Position numbers and translations under genes: made by a program. A stretch of 64,000 nt of DNA from a virus, in IMG/VR virus record IMGVR_UViG_3300021197_000592, positions 34,439 to 98,438 of that record. One strand, written 5' to 3'. Every line of letters begins with the position of its first letter. Position 1 is the stretch's first letter. The notes below the pieces were generated by a model. The model was not told the origin of the DNA. It saw nothing but the letters and a program-made list of their open reading frames with translations, and searched no databases. Of the stretch, positions 37,538-45,980 are shown in pieces.

Positions 37538-39223
37538 TTAACTCATCTCCTTGACTTTGAAAGCGGCTAGACGTATTGCTTCTCTCGCACTAGCAGTGAT
37601 GCAAGCGGCAAGTTCGACATTAGCCCATCCGAATCCTTGATACGCGATGATACCATAGAAAGATGCCATGAGCCTCTTGACTGCAAGTTGGTTATTATTC
37701 CACTTGTTGTAATCACTTTGGGACTCAGCATTCCTCGCCAAGGATTTGTATTCGTTTCTCAGTTGTTTCAACTCTAGAACTGCCTTTGGTAGTAGGCCCA
37801 AATCATCCACCTTGAAATATTTCATATCGTATTCCTTTACATCGCTGAAATCTTTTGGGGTTCTGATATTGACTGCAAACGCAGTAGGTTCTTCCGATAC
37901 GGTTTCCCAACTTATATTCCTAGCGATTATCATAGATGGATACAGTTGTGCGTAGTCGAATGCAGCGACACCTAAATGGAGTCCATTTGTAGACTCACTG
38001 AGAGGGTCATACACCATCGCACCATCATAGGACACCCGCTGCCCTTTCACGCCCGTAGGAGCCTTCCAAGGGGCGTTACGCATGAAGTATATCCCACCCA
38101 TGTTGCTTGCGTAGAAACAAGCATCGAAGGGAGCCTTGAGAAGCCTTTGGAGTGATACGATTGCTTCTGTTGTGTGTTGCATTTCATCTATTCGGACTAA
38201 TAGTTCAACGTCTACTTTAGCATACTCAATATATCTCTGAGTGTCCTCAAGCCATCCTCTAGCAAAGAACTCGTTCTTATCGGGAAACTTTTCACTGACT
38301 AACTTCTTCTGTCCTAGAACAGTTTCAGAAATGTAATCAAGAGCCATTGATGCAAGTGTTCCTCTCTGTGCATCGTTCCATTGTCTCTCAAATGCCAAGT
38401 CAAGCGGAACACAAATTCTACCCTTGATTGGTTGCGATATGGGAGAGTACGAAGTAACTGTTCCTTCATCCATTGTTGGCTTACTCTTGTTCCAAGAGAC
38501 ACCAATAACTTCATTCCACGGTGACATTAGTTTCGGGTCCACTCCATGATACACCATTCTCTCAATCAACTTCGGTAAGTCGAACTTCCAACCGAACCAA
38601 GAGATGAGCATGTCGGGGTCTTTGTCTATCATATCAGATAGGAAGCATATCAACATCTTCTCCTCAGAGTCGAACAGATGGCTAGTTGGAACATCATACC
38701 CTTGCTCCAAGAATGACTCCATGTCTGGTTGCCAAAAGTAAGTACGATACTTCCTATCATAGTTATCATACATGGCGATACATGTGATAGCACCATCATG
38801 CTCACCGCCTTGCATCCACTCCATGTCCCAATACCACTTACGCATCTTGTACTCAGGCATCTCATCGATGCAATCAACAGCGTACCTGTAGTGGTGTGAA
38901 ACATCTGCTTCGTATGTCTCAGGGAAATGATTCCTCAGACGATATGAGTATGATGGTCTTGATGGACTCCAAGTCACCTTTACTAGTTCATCTCCTTCTA
39001 GGCTCTCGTAATCGCCTTCTTCGTATTTCGCTTTCAACTTGAAGTGTCCCCACTTGTCCTTGAACTGAATTGTGCTTTCTTGGCCGTCTTCATACTCAGG
39101 ACTCTTCTTCACGAAGAAGTGTGGTGGAAACTCATGGAAGGAAACCTCCTTGCTCTCTCTTTCAAGAGTCTCGGGGTTTCTCCATCTAAGTCCTATTCCT
39201 TCTTTCACTTTGTCTATTATCAT
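37538..39223 (-). CDS. polB: Family B DNA polymerase, N-terminal subunit (exonuclease, motifs A and B)
   Basis: 561 aa. Proofreading motifs: WYWDMEW (Asp133, Glu135), LISWFGWKFDLP (Asp215), and YIEYAKVDVELLVRID. Polymerase motif A is AFDYAQLYPSMI (~430) and motif B QLAVKRLMASFYGIIAYQGF (~520). The frame stops at VKEMS just before motif C, which is in the gene at 36027-36899. Four small genes lie between. No intein sequence is seen at the break. The intact catalytic residues argue for a functional two-subunit enzyme rather than a pseudogene. Confidence 0.9.
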   Translation of the reverse strand: MIIDKVKEGIGLRWRNPETLERESKEVSFHEFPPHFFVKKSPEYEDGQESTIQFKDKWGHFKLKAKYEEGDYESLEGDELVKVTWSPSRPSYSYRLRNHFPETYEADVSHHYRYAVDCIDEMPEYKMRKWYWDMEWMQGGEHDGAITCIAMYDNYDRKYRTYFWQPDMESFLEQGYDVPTSHLFDSEEKMLICFLSDMIDKDPDMLISWFGWKFDLPKLIERMVYHGVDPKLMSPWNEVIGVSWNKSKPTMDEGTVTSYSPISQPIKGRICVPLDLAFERQWNDAQRGTLASMALDYISETVLGQKKLVSEKFPDKNEFFARGWLEDTQRYIEYAKVDVELLVRIDEMQHTTEAIVSLQRLLKAPFDACFYASNMGGIYFMRNAPWKAPTGVKGQRVSYDGAMVYDPLSESTNGLHLGVAAFDYAQLYPSMIIARNISWETVSEEPTAFAVNIRTPKDFSDVKEYDMKYFKVDDLGLLPKAVLELKQLRNEYKSLARNAESQSDYNKWNNNQLAVKRLMASFYGIIAYQGFGWANVELAACITASAREAIRLAAFKVKEMS

Positions 39224-39371
39224 TGTTTATCATCCTCATTCTCATTGGTAGCACAACGCTATAATTGCACTGACTACAACATCTTCCTTCCTTGACAGGA
39301 GATGCATTGTGACCATGTTTCCATCCATAGTCCTCCTCTTCTATCTCTATGTTGCAAATTACGCACTTCAT
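39186..39371 (-). CDS. Small zinc-ribbon protein upstream of polymerase
   Basis: 61 aa from ATG 39371, which has GAGGTGATGAC just upstream; the longer frame reads into the clamp gene and is rejected. MKCVICNIEIEEEDYGWKHG...CCSQCNYS: C-x2-C ... C-x2-C, then a basic Arg/Asn-rich tail. Overlaps the polymerase start by 38 bases. Paralogue-like to 37224-37442. Confidence 0.6.
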   Translation of the reverse strand: MKCVICNIEIEEEDYGWKHGHNASPVKEGRCCSQCNYSVVLPMRMRMINNDNRQSERRNRT

Positions 39372-39375
39372 GTCA

Positions 39376-40188
39376 TCACCTCGATAGATAGGGTGCTTTG
39401 ATGAGCAACCTGTTTGGTGAGTAGAACATAACAGGACTATCATCCTTTAGGAACACACTTACAAGCCCATTGACGAAACCACTGAATGGCCCGGTGAACT
39501 CAACGGTTGAATCAACACCATCGGCATGTACCATATCCACTGTCACCTCGACTCTATCAACCTCGGTCTTCTTAGAAGATATCGTGAGTTTGGTATCCCT
39601 TGTGTTTGAGTTTGGTAACACATCACCAGATGTGAAGTCAAACTTGTATCTAGCCAAGTTAAGCACATCACATGCCTTTGCCGCATCGACTACATCATCC
39701 TCAAGCAGGGTAACCACACTGTCAAACAATGTCTTACCAAACTGCACTGTACCCAACTGACCCGCTCTCTGTGACCTCGATAGTGGGTCAAGGTCGTAGT
39801 CCAATATCCTGTTTATCATATCCATGTGTGGATGTGTCAGTGCCTTGGACAATGATGCCTTCTTGGTACTATCAGTCATTATTATGTGGTCATTGCAGGT
39901 GAAGGTCATATCACCACTGAACACCTTTAGATGTTTGAGAACGTTGTCGATGTCAATGATACATGCTCCTTGACTAACATCCTGCTCATCCGTAAAGTGG
40001 TGGTCTATTCTACAGGCAACAGACGGACTTGCATTCGCAATCCTCAATTCACCTGTATCCTCTACTGACATCATTGCATAATCAGAAAGTATGCTGTTCT
40101 TCGATGATGTACCATCGTAATACTTACCCTTTAGGTATACGTCTTCTAAGTAATTCTTCAATTTTTTTGCTTCTATTTCTATTTTCAT
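39376..40188 (-). CDS. Sliding clamp (PCNA-like), divergent
   Basis: 270 aa from ATG 40188 (GAGGAG eight to ten bases upstream; a TTG two codons earlier is less likely). Beta-rich with two similar halves: VEDTGELRIANASPSVACRI with IIDIDNVLKHLKVFSGDMTFTCND, and KLTISSKKTEVDRVEVTVDMV. The end PVMFYSPNRLLIKAPYLSR is typical of PCNA C termini ('P....... l...laP'). Located next to the polymerase; two operon proteins end in PIP boxes that would bind it. Divergent, so checked mainly by fold pattern. Confidence 0.7.
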   Translation of the reverse strand: MKIEIEAKKLKNYLEDVYLKGKYYDGTSSKNSILSDYAMMSVEDTGELRIANASPSVACRIDHHFTDEQDVSQGACIIDIDNVLKHLKVFSGDMTFTCNDHIIMTDSTKKASLSKALTHPHMDMINRILDYDLDPLSRSQRAGQLGTVQFGKTLFDSVVTLLEDDVVDAAKACDVLNLARYKFDFTSGDVLPNSNTRDTKLTISSKKTEVDRVEVTVDMVHADGVDSTVEFTGPFSGFVNGLVSVFLKDDSPVMFYSPNRLLIKAPYLSR

Positions 40189-41051
40189 AACCAACTCTCC
40201 TCGTTAGCCGCATCACAGATTCCGTAGAAACTGCAACTCGCGCACGTTCTTGCGAAGTATTTCGTAGGGAAGATGCCTTGCTCATACGAGTGTAGCATCT
40301 GTGCGATACCCTTGATGACTGATGTGTAACTGCCTTTCTTCGCTGGTTCCACATACACGTAGTTTGATGCAGGATAGAACCAACCCCAGTGTGTGATTGG
40401 CACATCACCGTCAAGACCGTGAGTTTCCAATAGTTCTCTTGGGCAGTTCTCAAACAACAACTGATAGAATGCCATCTCCTTCCTCATCATTGTTCTCTTG
40501 TAGTCCTTCCAAAGACCAGTCTTCAATTCCATTGGAATATAAGACCCCTCTTCGTAGAACATGCGGTCTACTATTCCCTGTAGATGAACCACGTAGTCTC
40601 TAGAGAGGGGATACTTGTCTGTCGTGTCTGCATCTATCGTTATCTCTGCGTCAAACATAATCTCATTGACGACAGGCACGAAGTTATCCAACGTTCCTTC
40701 ATCCTTAGACTCTAGAAACCTATTGGCCTCAAAGATGGATATTGTCTCGTACATCTCACTGTAGTCATCTATGGGATGTAGGCTCATGTTGTAGTTTACG
40801 AGTTCCGAGTAGGAGAGGTTCTCCGCCTTCTTTATGTCGAAGGCATTGAAGAAGTCCTCTCTAGCATTGTGAACGATAGTTCCCTTTGCCATTGCCTCAG
40901 TCTGGTCTTGGGGCAACCTCTCGATATAACTGAACTCGTACTTCTTGGGACACCACTGATAGGAACCGAAAGACGATTTCGTTATCTTCAAAACCGGGGC
41001 TTCGGGATTATCATAGTTCTCAGGCAAGAACTGATATGTGTACTCTCTCAT
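40185..41051 (-). CDS. RecB/Cas4-like PD-(D/E)XK nuclease with Fe-S cysteines
   Basis: 288 aa from ATG 41051 (AAGGAG upstream, ATGA coupling). Motifs: N-terminal SYQWCPKKYEF cysteine, GTIVHNARED, LQGIVDRMF with the metal Asp, and IPMELKTGLWKDYKR for the E-x-K. C-terminal CASCSFYGIC supplies three cysteines for a 4Fe-4S cluster, as in Cas4/AddB. Located beside a Sak4/RadA-like ATPase, so a recombination end-processing 5'-3' exonuclease is likely. Confidence 0.75.
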   Translation of the reverse strand: MREYTYQFLPENYDNPEAPVLKITKSSFGSYQWCPKKYEFSYIERLPQDQTEAMAKGTIVHNAREDFFNAFDIKKAENLSYSELVNYNMSLHPIDDYSEMYETISIFEANRFLESKDEGTLDNFVPVVNEIMFDAEITIDADTTDKYPLSRDYVVHLQGIVDRMFYEEGSYIPMELKTGLWKDYKRTMMRKEMAFYQLLFENCPRELLETHGLDGDVPITHWGWFYPASNYVYVEPAKKGSYTSVIKGIAQMLHSYEQGIFPTKYFARTCASCSFYGICDAANEESWL

Positions 41052-41905
41052 AGTTCTCCTTCCTTGAGGAAGGGAAGACCAGACCAATCAACCTTGCCGT
41101 TCTCGATAGAGAGAACAGTATGTCTAGTACCAATCAGTTCGGGTCTACTAGCACTTGCCTCAATCAATGCGACATATGTGGTAGGCCCGTTCTTCTTTAT
41201 CTTGCGCTCCATTCTGATTGTAGATGTGAAGATGTCCTCTGTGGAGTCATGCCAATTGGCGACTACACCAACGGGGTTGGCATCCACGTACTTCTCCTTT
41301 GAATGTGCTATCACGACTCTGTGACAGTCCATCTCTAGTATCTTCTTGTGCAAGAAGTTCTTGTATGGCGTGTTCCTATCTCCCCATACGAAAGGCATCT
41401 GCTTGATTACAGTGTCAGCATCTAGGTTGTGCTTGACTCGCATGTATGTCTCACACACATCAGTCAGGAACTTGTCGGCCCCATCGACTATCACTGCTTT
41501 CAGTTTGCCATCTTTCAGGTATGACATAGCCTCCTCGTAATGCATCTGCGCATTGTGCTTGGTGGCATCGATGTCTACCAATGTGTCAGGATGTCTCTCA
41601 ATGGGATTGAACACAACGAGGTTCTCGATGTTGGCGTAATGATTCCTCTTTACGTCAATGAACCTATTGTCATAGTCCCATACGAAGACATGCATATCAT
41701 TCGCTATATCCTCTTCCGTGAGGATATCTGCGGCTATTCCGGACTTGGCTGATTTAGCCTCGCCCCAAATACCAACACAAAGGAAGTTCTTGTTCCTCTC
41801 CTGCGCTTCCTGTCTCTTAGCGAGATACGCTTCCCTTCCCAATGCAAAGGAACCCTTCTCTTTTTCAGTCGTTGTTATTGCTTCTGTCTTACTTGTACTC
41901 CATGC
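41048..41905 (-). CDS. RecA/Sak4-like ATPase
   Basis: 285 aa from ATG 41905 (GGTGATGAGA upstream); the 15 codons further upstream overlap the neighbouring gene. Walker A is the unusual GEAKSAKS (~residues 45-52) keeping Lys-Ser; Walker B KAVIVDGADKF; sensor strand CHRVVIAHSKEKY. The size and strand order fit Sak4/AAA_24-type single-strand annealing or RadA-core proteins common in phages. Together with the Cas4-like nuclease and the putative single-strand binding protein it forms a recombination module. Confidence 0.65.
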   Translation of the reverse strand, partial: AWSTSKTEAITTTEKEKGSFALGREAYLAKRQEAQERNKNFLCVGIWGEAKSAKSGIAADILTEEDIANDMHVFVWDYDNRFIDVKRNHYANIENLVVFNPIERHPDTLVDIDATKHNAQMHYEEAMSYLKDGKLKAVIVDGADKFLTDVCETYMRVKHNLDADTVIKQMPFVWGDRNTPYKNFLHKKILEMDCHRVVIAHSKEKYVDANPVGVVANWHDSTEDIFTSTIRMERKIKKNGPTTYVALIEASASRPELIGTRHTVLSIENGKVDWSGLPFLKEGEL

Positions 41906-42173
41906 CATTCTCATCACCATTCTCATCATAATGTACCATACTATTTCCACAGGTTGTTAGTATCCTGTTGAGGTCTTCGTATGAAACCTTCAATCTCACT
42001 TCCTTACCAGACATTGTGTGGAGTTTAACCCAAAACTCGCCTGTCTCATGGTTCTTCTTCCAAGTAACGAAGTCCACGTTACTAGCGGGGATAGCGTAAC
42101 TACCCCCATGTATCACATGGTCATCATCTCGATAGTTGCTGATGTGATACGACTTGTAATATCCCTTGCTCAT
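41889..42173 (-). CDS. Hypothetical protein
   Basis: 94 aa from ATG 42173 (ATGA coupling with the upstream gene; the longer frame is rejected). MSKGYYKSYHISNYRDDDHVIHGGSYAIPASNVDFVTWKK... mostly beta with TWKKNHETGEFWVKLHTMSGKEV. Acidic tail (DENGDENGMEYK). Lies inside the recombination module; function unknown. Confidence 0.55.
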   Translation of the reverse strand: MSKGYYKSYHISNYRDDDHVIHGGSYAIPASNVDFVTWKKNHETGEFWVKLHTMSGKEVRLKVSYEDLNRILTTCGNSMVHYDENGDENGMEYK

Positions 42174-43390
42174 GAGAAAAACCAATCCGTTTCTTCTTCC
42201 TCGTTGAACTCAATAGCGTCAGGGCTACCGCCTCTTGACTTGAGAACATGAAGTCCTGTCACGTTTATCGTTACGTTCTGTAGGTTGCCTTCCATGTCTG
42301 TTGACTGTGAGGTTCTACCTACTACAACCACGTTTGAACCTATACCGAACTCAATCTCCATGTGTGGTGGTATCCAACATGTGGTTCCGCTCCAACCATC
42401 ACTGTCAAAGTCGAAGTCGGTGTTCAGGTCATCAAGCGTCAGAATCCTGTTACCGTTCTTGGTAGGAGTCATGTTGATGCTCGTAACACTGCCATCAGTG
42501 AAAACGAACCTGTCGTTGTATTCCTTCTGTCCGACTGTGCTGTGGAACCTCTCCAAGTCAATCAGCGGGCTGAAGTTGCCTTCTGACTGTTCCATGAGGG
42601 AGTCCTGTATCGATATGTCAGATACATCCATTGCATCAGGTAGGTCACTGTTGTAGACCAGCGAAGAAGCAGTTGTGTCTGTGACACCGTGTATCCTCTC
42701 TGCCCTGCTTGAGTTGACGATGCATGTGAACTGCACGAACTCAAACGTCTTCGGATTGAAGTTGACCGAGTGTGGACCCTTGTAGTTGAAGAAGTATTTG
42801 CCTAGATTGCCAGCAACCTCTCCAATGAACACTCCTCCTCTCCTGAATTCTGACTTCGGTAGTGGCTTGCCGTAGTTCTTGTTGACATACGTGCCGTACT
42901 TCTCAGTCGCATCAAGAGGGACTAGGAACTCTCCACTGTCCAACTCAACGTGGTTCTCAGGTAGTTTGGGGAATACTCGGTTCACGACCTCCCCATCCTT
43001 TACCATTGAGCCATCATACTTTCCATCATTCATGGGTGTGAAGATAGCAACCTTACCCATGTCAAACGTAGTGTCTGCGTCCCTGTGGTAATCTGCTAGA
43101 ATCCTATCCCTCTGTATTGCCATCATGTCCCTTGCTTCGTCAACGGATATGAAGAAACCAAAAGCAGTCTTCAATAGGTCATTGTCACCTGTTGATGATG
43201 CTGGTCTTTGCTGTGCTAGTCTTGCACTGCTAAAATACTGTCTCCACAGTCCCTTGGCTAACAGAGGTTCATCTGTAGCATTCAAATTGTTCTGAGCGCA
43301 GATGTCGTTGAACTTAGCCAACGCTTCCTCTTCACTCATGCCGAGTAGTTCGGCGGCTTTCTTTATCTCATTCATTATTTCATCATTCAT
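42170..43390 (-). CDS. Putative single-stranded DNA-binding (RPA-like) protein
   Basis: 406 aa. The N-terminal helical region has LLGMSEEEALAKFNDICA. The centre is beta-rich. The C-terminal segment GSNVVVVGRTSQSTDMEGNLQNVTINVTGLHVL resembles an OB-fold strand pattern, followed by an acidic tail FNEEEETDWFFS like the C termini that recruit partners in SSB proteins. No zinc motif. It precedes the Sak4-like ATPase and Cas4-like nuclease, the usual place for an SSB in viral recombination modules. Assignment is structural inference only. Confidence 0.4.
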   Translation of the reverse strand: MNDEIMNEIKKAAELLGMSEEEALAKFNDICAQNNLNATDEPLLAKGLWRQYFSSARLAQQRPASSTGDNDLLKTAFGFFISVDEARDMMAIQRDRILADYHRDADTTFDMGKVAIFTPMNDGKYDGSMVKDGEVVNRVFPKLPENHVELDSGEFLVPLDATEKYGTYVNKNYGKPLPKSEFRRGGVFIGEVAGNLGKYFFNYKGPHSVNFNPKTFEFVQFTCIVNSSRAERIHGVTDTTASSLVYNSDLPDAMDVSDISIQDSLMEQSEGNFSPLIDLERFHSTVGQKEYNDRFVFTDGSVTSINMTPTKNGNRILTLDDLNTDFDFDSDGWSGTTCWIPPHMEIEFGIGSNVVVVGRTSQSTDMEGNLQNVTINVTGLHVLKSRGGSPDAIEFNEEEETDWFFS

Positions 43391-43631
43391 TTTTATTCAC
43401 CTTCTTTCTTGTTTGTAAGATTTCCAATATGGCTTCTGCACTTATGACAACACCTGCCAATATCCAGAACCAATCGGAATCTAATGTCCATACCCCTGCT
43501 AGTTTTAGCATGGGCAATATGATTAGGAGTACACCCCCAACCAATATTATCTCATAGCGTAGCATCAAGTGTTTGATGTCTTCTATGTCCGTCTTTCCGT
43601 CTTTGTTAAAATCTAATATATTTCTTACCAT
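43383..43631 (-). CDS. EF-hand-like two-span membrane protein
   Basis: 82 aa from ATG 43631, two bases after the stop of the tiny upstream ORF (43658 would be an alternative start). DFNKDGKTDIEDI (~residues 7-19) is a good single EF-hand/dockerin-type calcium loop (D-x-N-x-D-G-x-x-D-x-x-D). Two hydrophobic helices (ILVGGVLLIILPMLKLAGVW; WFWILAGVVISAEAIL) follow. An unusual combination for a viral protein; possible membrane calcium sensor or holin-like factor. Confidence 0.6.
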   Translation of the reverse strand: MVRNILDFNKDGKTDIEDIKHLMLRYEIILVGGVLLIILPMLKLAGVWTLDSDWFWILAGVVISAEAILEILQTRKKVNKNE

Positions 43632-43632
43632 T

Positions 43633-43719
43633 TTAATTCCATCTTCTATCATTATCAAATATTATTTTGTATAGCCCTCTCATTATTACGAATGCAAAGA
43701 AGACCTCTATTCCAGTCAT
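43633..43719 (-). CDS. Tiny hydrophobic peptide (28 aa)
   Basis: ATG 43719 overlaps the clamp-loader stop as ATGA; TAA 43633-43635. MTGIEVFFAFVIMRGLYKII then FDNDRRWN: a short membrane helix with charged tail. Supported by coupling only. Confidence 0.4.
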   Translation of the reverse strand: MTGIEVFFAFVIMRGLYKIIFDNDRRWN

Positions 43720-44627
43720 ATCATCTGTCCTATCATCCAAGAAGCAAGTACCTTTGGGGTCATGCTATTACTCCGCCACTCTGCTTCTCCGACAACACGT
43801 AGTAATTTGAATTTTTCATTGGGTGTCATATCCGTCTTGATGATGGTATCATGCAATCCAACGCATACAGCCTTCATCTCAACAGAGTCGTATAGTAGGT
43901 TATGCACTTTCTCCACCGCATTCGTATATTCATTGTTATTTACTAATTCTAATAATTCAGTGTAGGGCATCAACTGTTTGTCTATCATGTTTAGCAGACT
44001 GGACTTGCTTGAAACAGCCGCTTGTAACTCTGTCAGCCCTCTCCTCAAGTCTCCATGTAGGGAGCCTATGAAGATTTCCAAGTCATCCTCGCTGATGTGA
44101 GTGACTCTTTCCTTTTCCAGTACATCGAATATTACATTCCTAATGGCATCGTTATTCAGTCTCTTGAATGAATAGTTAGCGCATCTCGATATGAGAGGGT
44201 GGATAATCTTGTGCCTGTCATTGCAAGTTATGATGAACCTACAGTTGTCAGCATACCTTTCCATTATTCTCTTGAGCGCATTCTGCGCATCTCTAGTCAT
44301 ACCGTCCATCTCATCAAGGAGTATAATCTTGAATGGTGCTTCACCTATCTTGCTCGTTGAAGCAATCTCCTTGATTCGGGTTCTGACTGTCTCCAACTTC
44401 CTGTCATCTGATGCATTGATTTCAAAGAAGTTAGCCTTGACATCATCACCTAGCATATCATTCGCTAGGGATAGACCTGCGGCAGTCTTTCCTACACCCG
44501 CTATACCATACAACAGGACGTTTGGCATCTCTTGATTAGTCACCCAATGCTCTGCATCTAGCACAAAGTTAGATTGTCCTACGACATGCATTAGTTTGGT
44601 TGGTCTGTATTTCTCTGTCCATAGCAT
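43716..44627 (-). CDS. rfcS: Clamp loader ATPase (RFC small subunit)
   Basis: 303 aa. Clear RFC-S signature: WTEKYRPTKLMHVVGQ at the N terminus, Walker A GIAGVGKT (41-48), FFEINASDDR, Walker B ILLDEMDGM, sensor-1 FIITCN, SRC motif HPLISRCANY and sensor-2 GDLRRGLTELQ. Slightly shorter than cellular RFC-S (~320 aa). Loads the sliding clamp; partner is probably the degenerate large subunit-like gene at 45129-45980. GGAGTGATG upstream; TAATG coupling. Confidence 0.92.
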   Translation of the reverse strand: MLWTEKYRPTKLMHVVGQSNFVLDAEHWVTNQEMPNVLLYGIAGVGKTAAGLSLANDMLGDDVKANFFEINASDDRKLETVRTRIKEIASTSKIGEAPFKIILLDEMDGMTRDAQNALKRIMERYADNCRFIITCNDRHKIIHPLISRCANYSFKRLNNDAIRNVIFDVLEKERVTHISEDDLEIFIGSLHGDLRRGLTELQAAVSSKSSLLNMIDKQLMPYTELLELVNNNEYTNAVEKVHNLLYDSVEMKAVCVGLHDTIIKTDMTPNEKFKLLRVVGEAEWRSNSMTPKVLASWMIGQMI

Positions 44628-44860
44628 TACTCATCACTCCTCATCTCTGCAAGTAGCAGATTAGTCCTGTCCATGAAACGATTTATTTCGTCCTCAGACT
44701 GTTGCCTAAATTCTAGCATCTGTAGGGTTAGTTCGTTTGCTTTCTTATTGTGCCATCTAATGATGTCCATTGCTTCCATAGCAATCTGTGCAGGATACCC
44801 TACCGCATTGCTTACCTTCTCTATTATTTCATTTAGATGTTCATTATGATTTCCATTCAT
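44627..44860 (-). CDS. Small coiled-coil protein
   Basis: 77 aa from ATG 44860 with GGAGG seven bases upstream (the longer frame is rejected). Nearly all helix with heptad-like hydrophobics (LNEIIEKVSNAVGYPAQIAME ... LTLQMLEFRQQ). Between two clamp-loader-related genes. Function unknown. Confidence 0.55.
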   Translation of the reverse strand: MNGNHNEHLNEIIEKVSNAVGYPAQIAMEAMDIIRWHNKKANELTLQMLEFRQQSEDEINRFMDRTNLLLAEMRSDE

Positions 44861-44862
44861 GT

Positions 44863-45129
44863 TTATTCCTCCTCTAGTTCTCCAATGTACTGCCATTGTC
44901 CTGTTTGTTCTGTGACTGACGGGTGGAACCGAAAGTCGGGGTGTATTCTTATCAGACTAGTTAGTTGTATGGCAGTAGTAGCCGCTTGTTGGCTTATTCT
45001 TCCACTAACTCCGATGTAGTTATTCATATAATGTCTCATTTCCGAAAGGTAGAACGGTTCTCTTTTCTTCATCTTACCGAACTTTACCATTGCTCTTTTC
45101 TTGTATTTGTGCTTAATTGGCCCAGCCAT
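44863..45129 (-). CDS. Small basic DNA-binding-like protein
   Basis: 88 aa from ATG 45129 (TGATG coupling). Basic start MAGPIKHKYKKRAMVKFGKMKK, then a helix-turn-helix-like segment (MRHYMNNYIGVSGRISQQAATTAIQL) and FRFHPSV. The latter half could be a winged helix. Specific role not recognised. Confidence 0.5.
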   Translation of the reverse strand: MAGPIKHKYKKRAMVKFGKMKKREPFYLSEMRHYMNNYIGVSGRISQQAATTAIQLTSLIRIHPDFRFHPSVTEQTGQWQYIGELEEE

Positions 45130-45980
45130 CACAACCACTCCTCAAGGGTTCCCTGTGGAATGATTGGAGCATATCGCTTCTTCCTCTTCTTCTCACCTAA
45201 CTTCAACATCCTACATTCAGTGTTGTCTAGTTTGGTTTTAGCATATTCCTTGAATTGCTCGTCCTTCAACAAGTCCTTCAATAGATGAGCATCTGCTCTC
45301 CTGAGTCTCAACTTATAGCATATCTTTGGTATGGTGGAATACGCCCTTCTCTTGGGCATTACCATCTTTCTCTGCATCCTGCCATCATGAGAGTATGCTA
45401 ACATCTCGTAGAAGTATTCGTTAGACCACCTTCTTTTCACATAGAAGTCAATGAATCCTAGTTTGTTGGGGTGTATGTTCGGTGCTATCCAAGACAGTAG
45501 TTGTATGTCTGGTGGTTTGCTCACCATCAACATGTCCTTCACCTCCTCCCTGTCAGTATTACGAAGGTACTCACGTATCAACGAGAAGATATCCACATCG
45601 AAGTTCACTGGTTCGTCTGACCTTGGTGCTATCTCCTTAATCTCCTCAAGCATCGTCTTCTTCGTAGCCCTCTTCAACTGGCAGATGCTCAACAGTTTCT
45701 TGGATACATCCTTCTGGTTGTCAGATAACAGGACTACCTGTCCTCTGTATTCCAATATCGTCTTGCGTATCAAATCGATGTTCGCTCTGTAATGCACCTC
45801 ATCTATTATGATACCACGTTCAGGTGGCATCGAATAGTTGTCAGTTATGTCATACTCATTGGCATATACAACTATCGGGTCATCGGAAACGAAGGTCATT
45901 GCCTTCTTCATCTTCTCTGTGTCTGTCTTCCCTACTACTATTATTGCTCTATTCTGATTCATCGTTTTCTTTAGGCTCAT
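45129..45980 (-). CDS. Degenerate clamp-loader-like protein with C-terminal PIP box
   Basis: 283 aa (an ATG at 45962 would remove six residues). N-terminal half looks like a reduced AAA+ domain: IIVVGKTDTEKMKKAM in place of Walker A, RGIIIDEVHY for Walker B and VVLLSDNQ for sensor 1. The C-terminal part is helical and basic, ending IPQGTLEEWL, which fits a PIP box. An RFC large subunit also ends in a PIP box and has a collar domain. Adjacent to RFC-S genes, so proposed as the large-subunit equivalent, without obvious ATPase motif integrity. Inference. Confidence 0.5.
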   Translation of the reverse strand: MSLKKTMNQNRAIIVVGKTDTEKMKKAMTFVSDDPIVVYANEYDITDNYSMPPERGIIIDEVHYRANIDLIRKTILEYRGQVVLLSDNQKDVSKKLLSICQLKRATKKTMLEEIKEIAPRSDEPVNFDVDIFSLIREYLRNTDREEVKDMLMVSKPPDIQLLSWIAPNIHPNKLGFIDFYVKRRWSNEYFYEMLAYSHDGRMQRKMVMPKRRAYSTIPKICYKLRLRRADAHLLKDLLKDEQFKEYAKTKLDNTECRMLKLGEKKRKKRYAPIIPQGTLEEWL

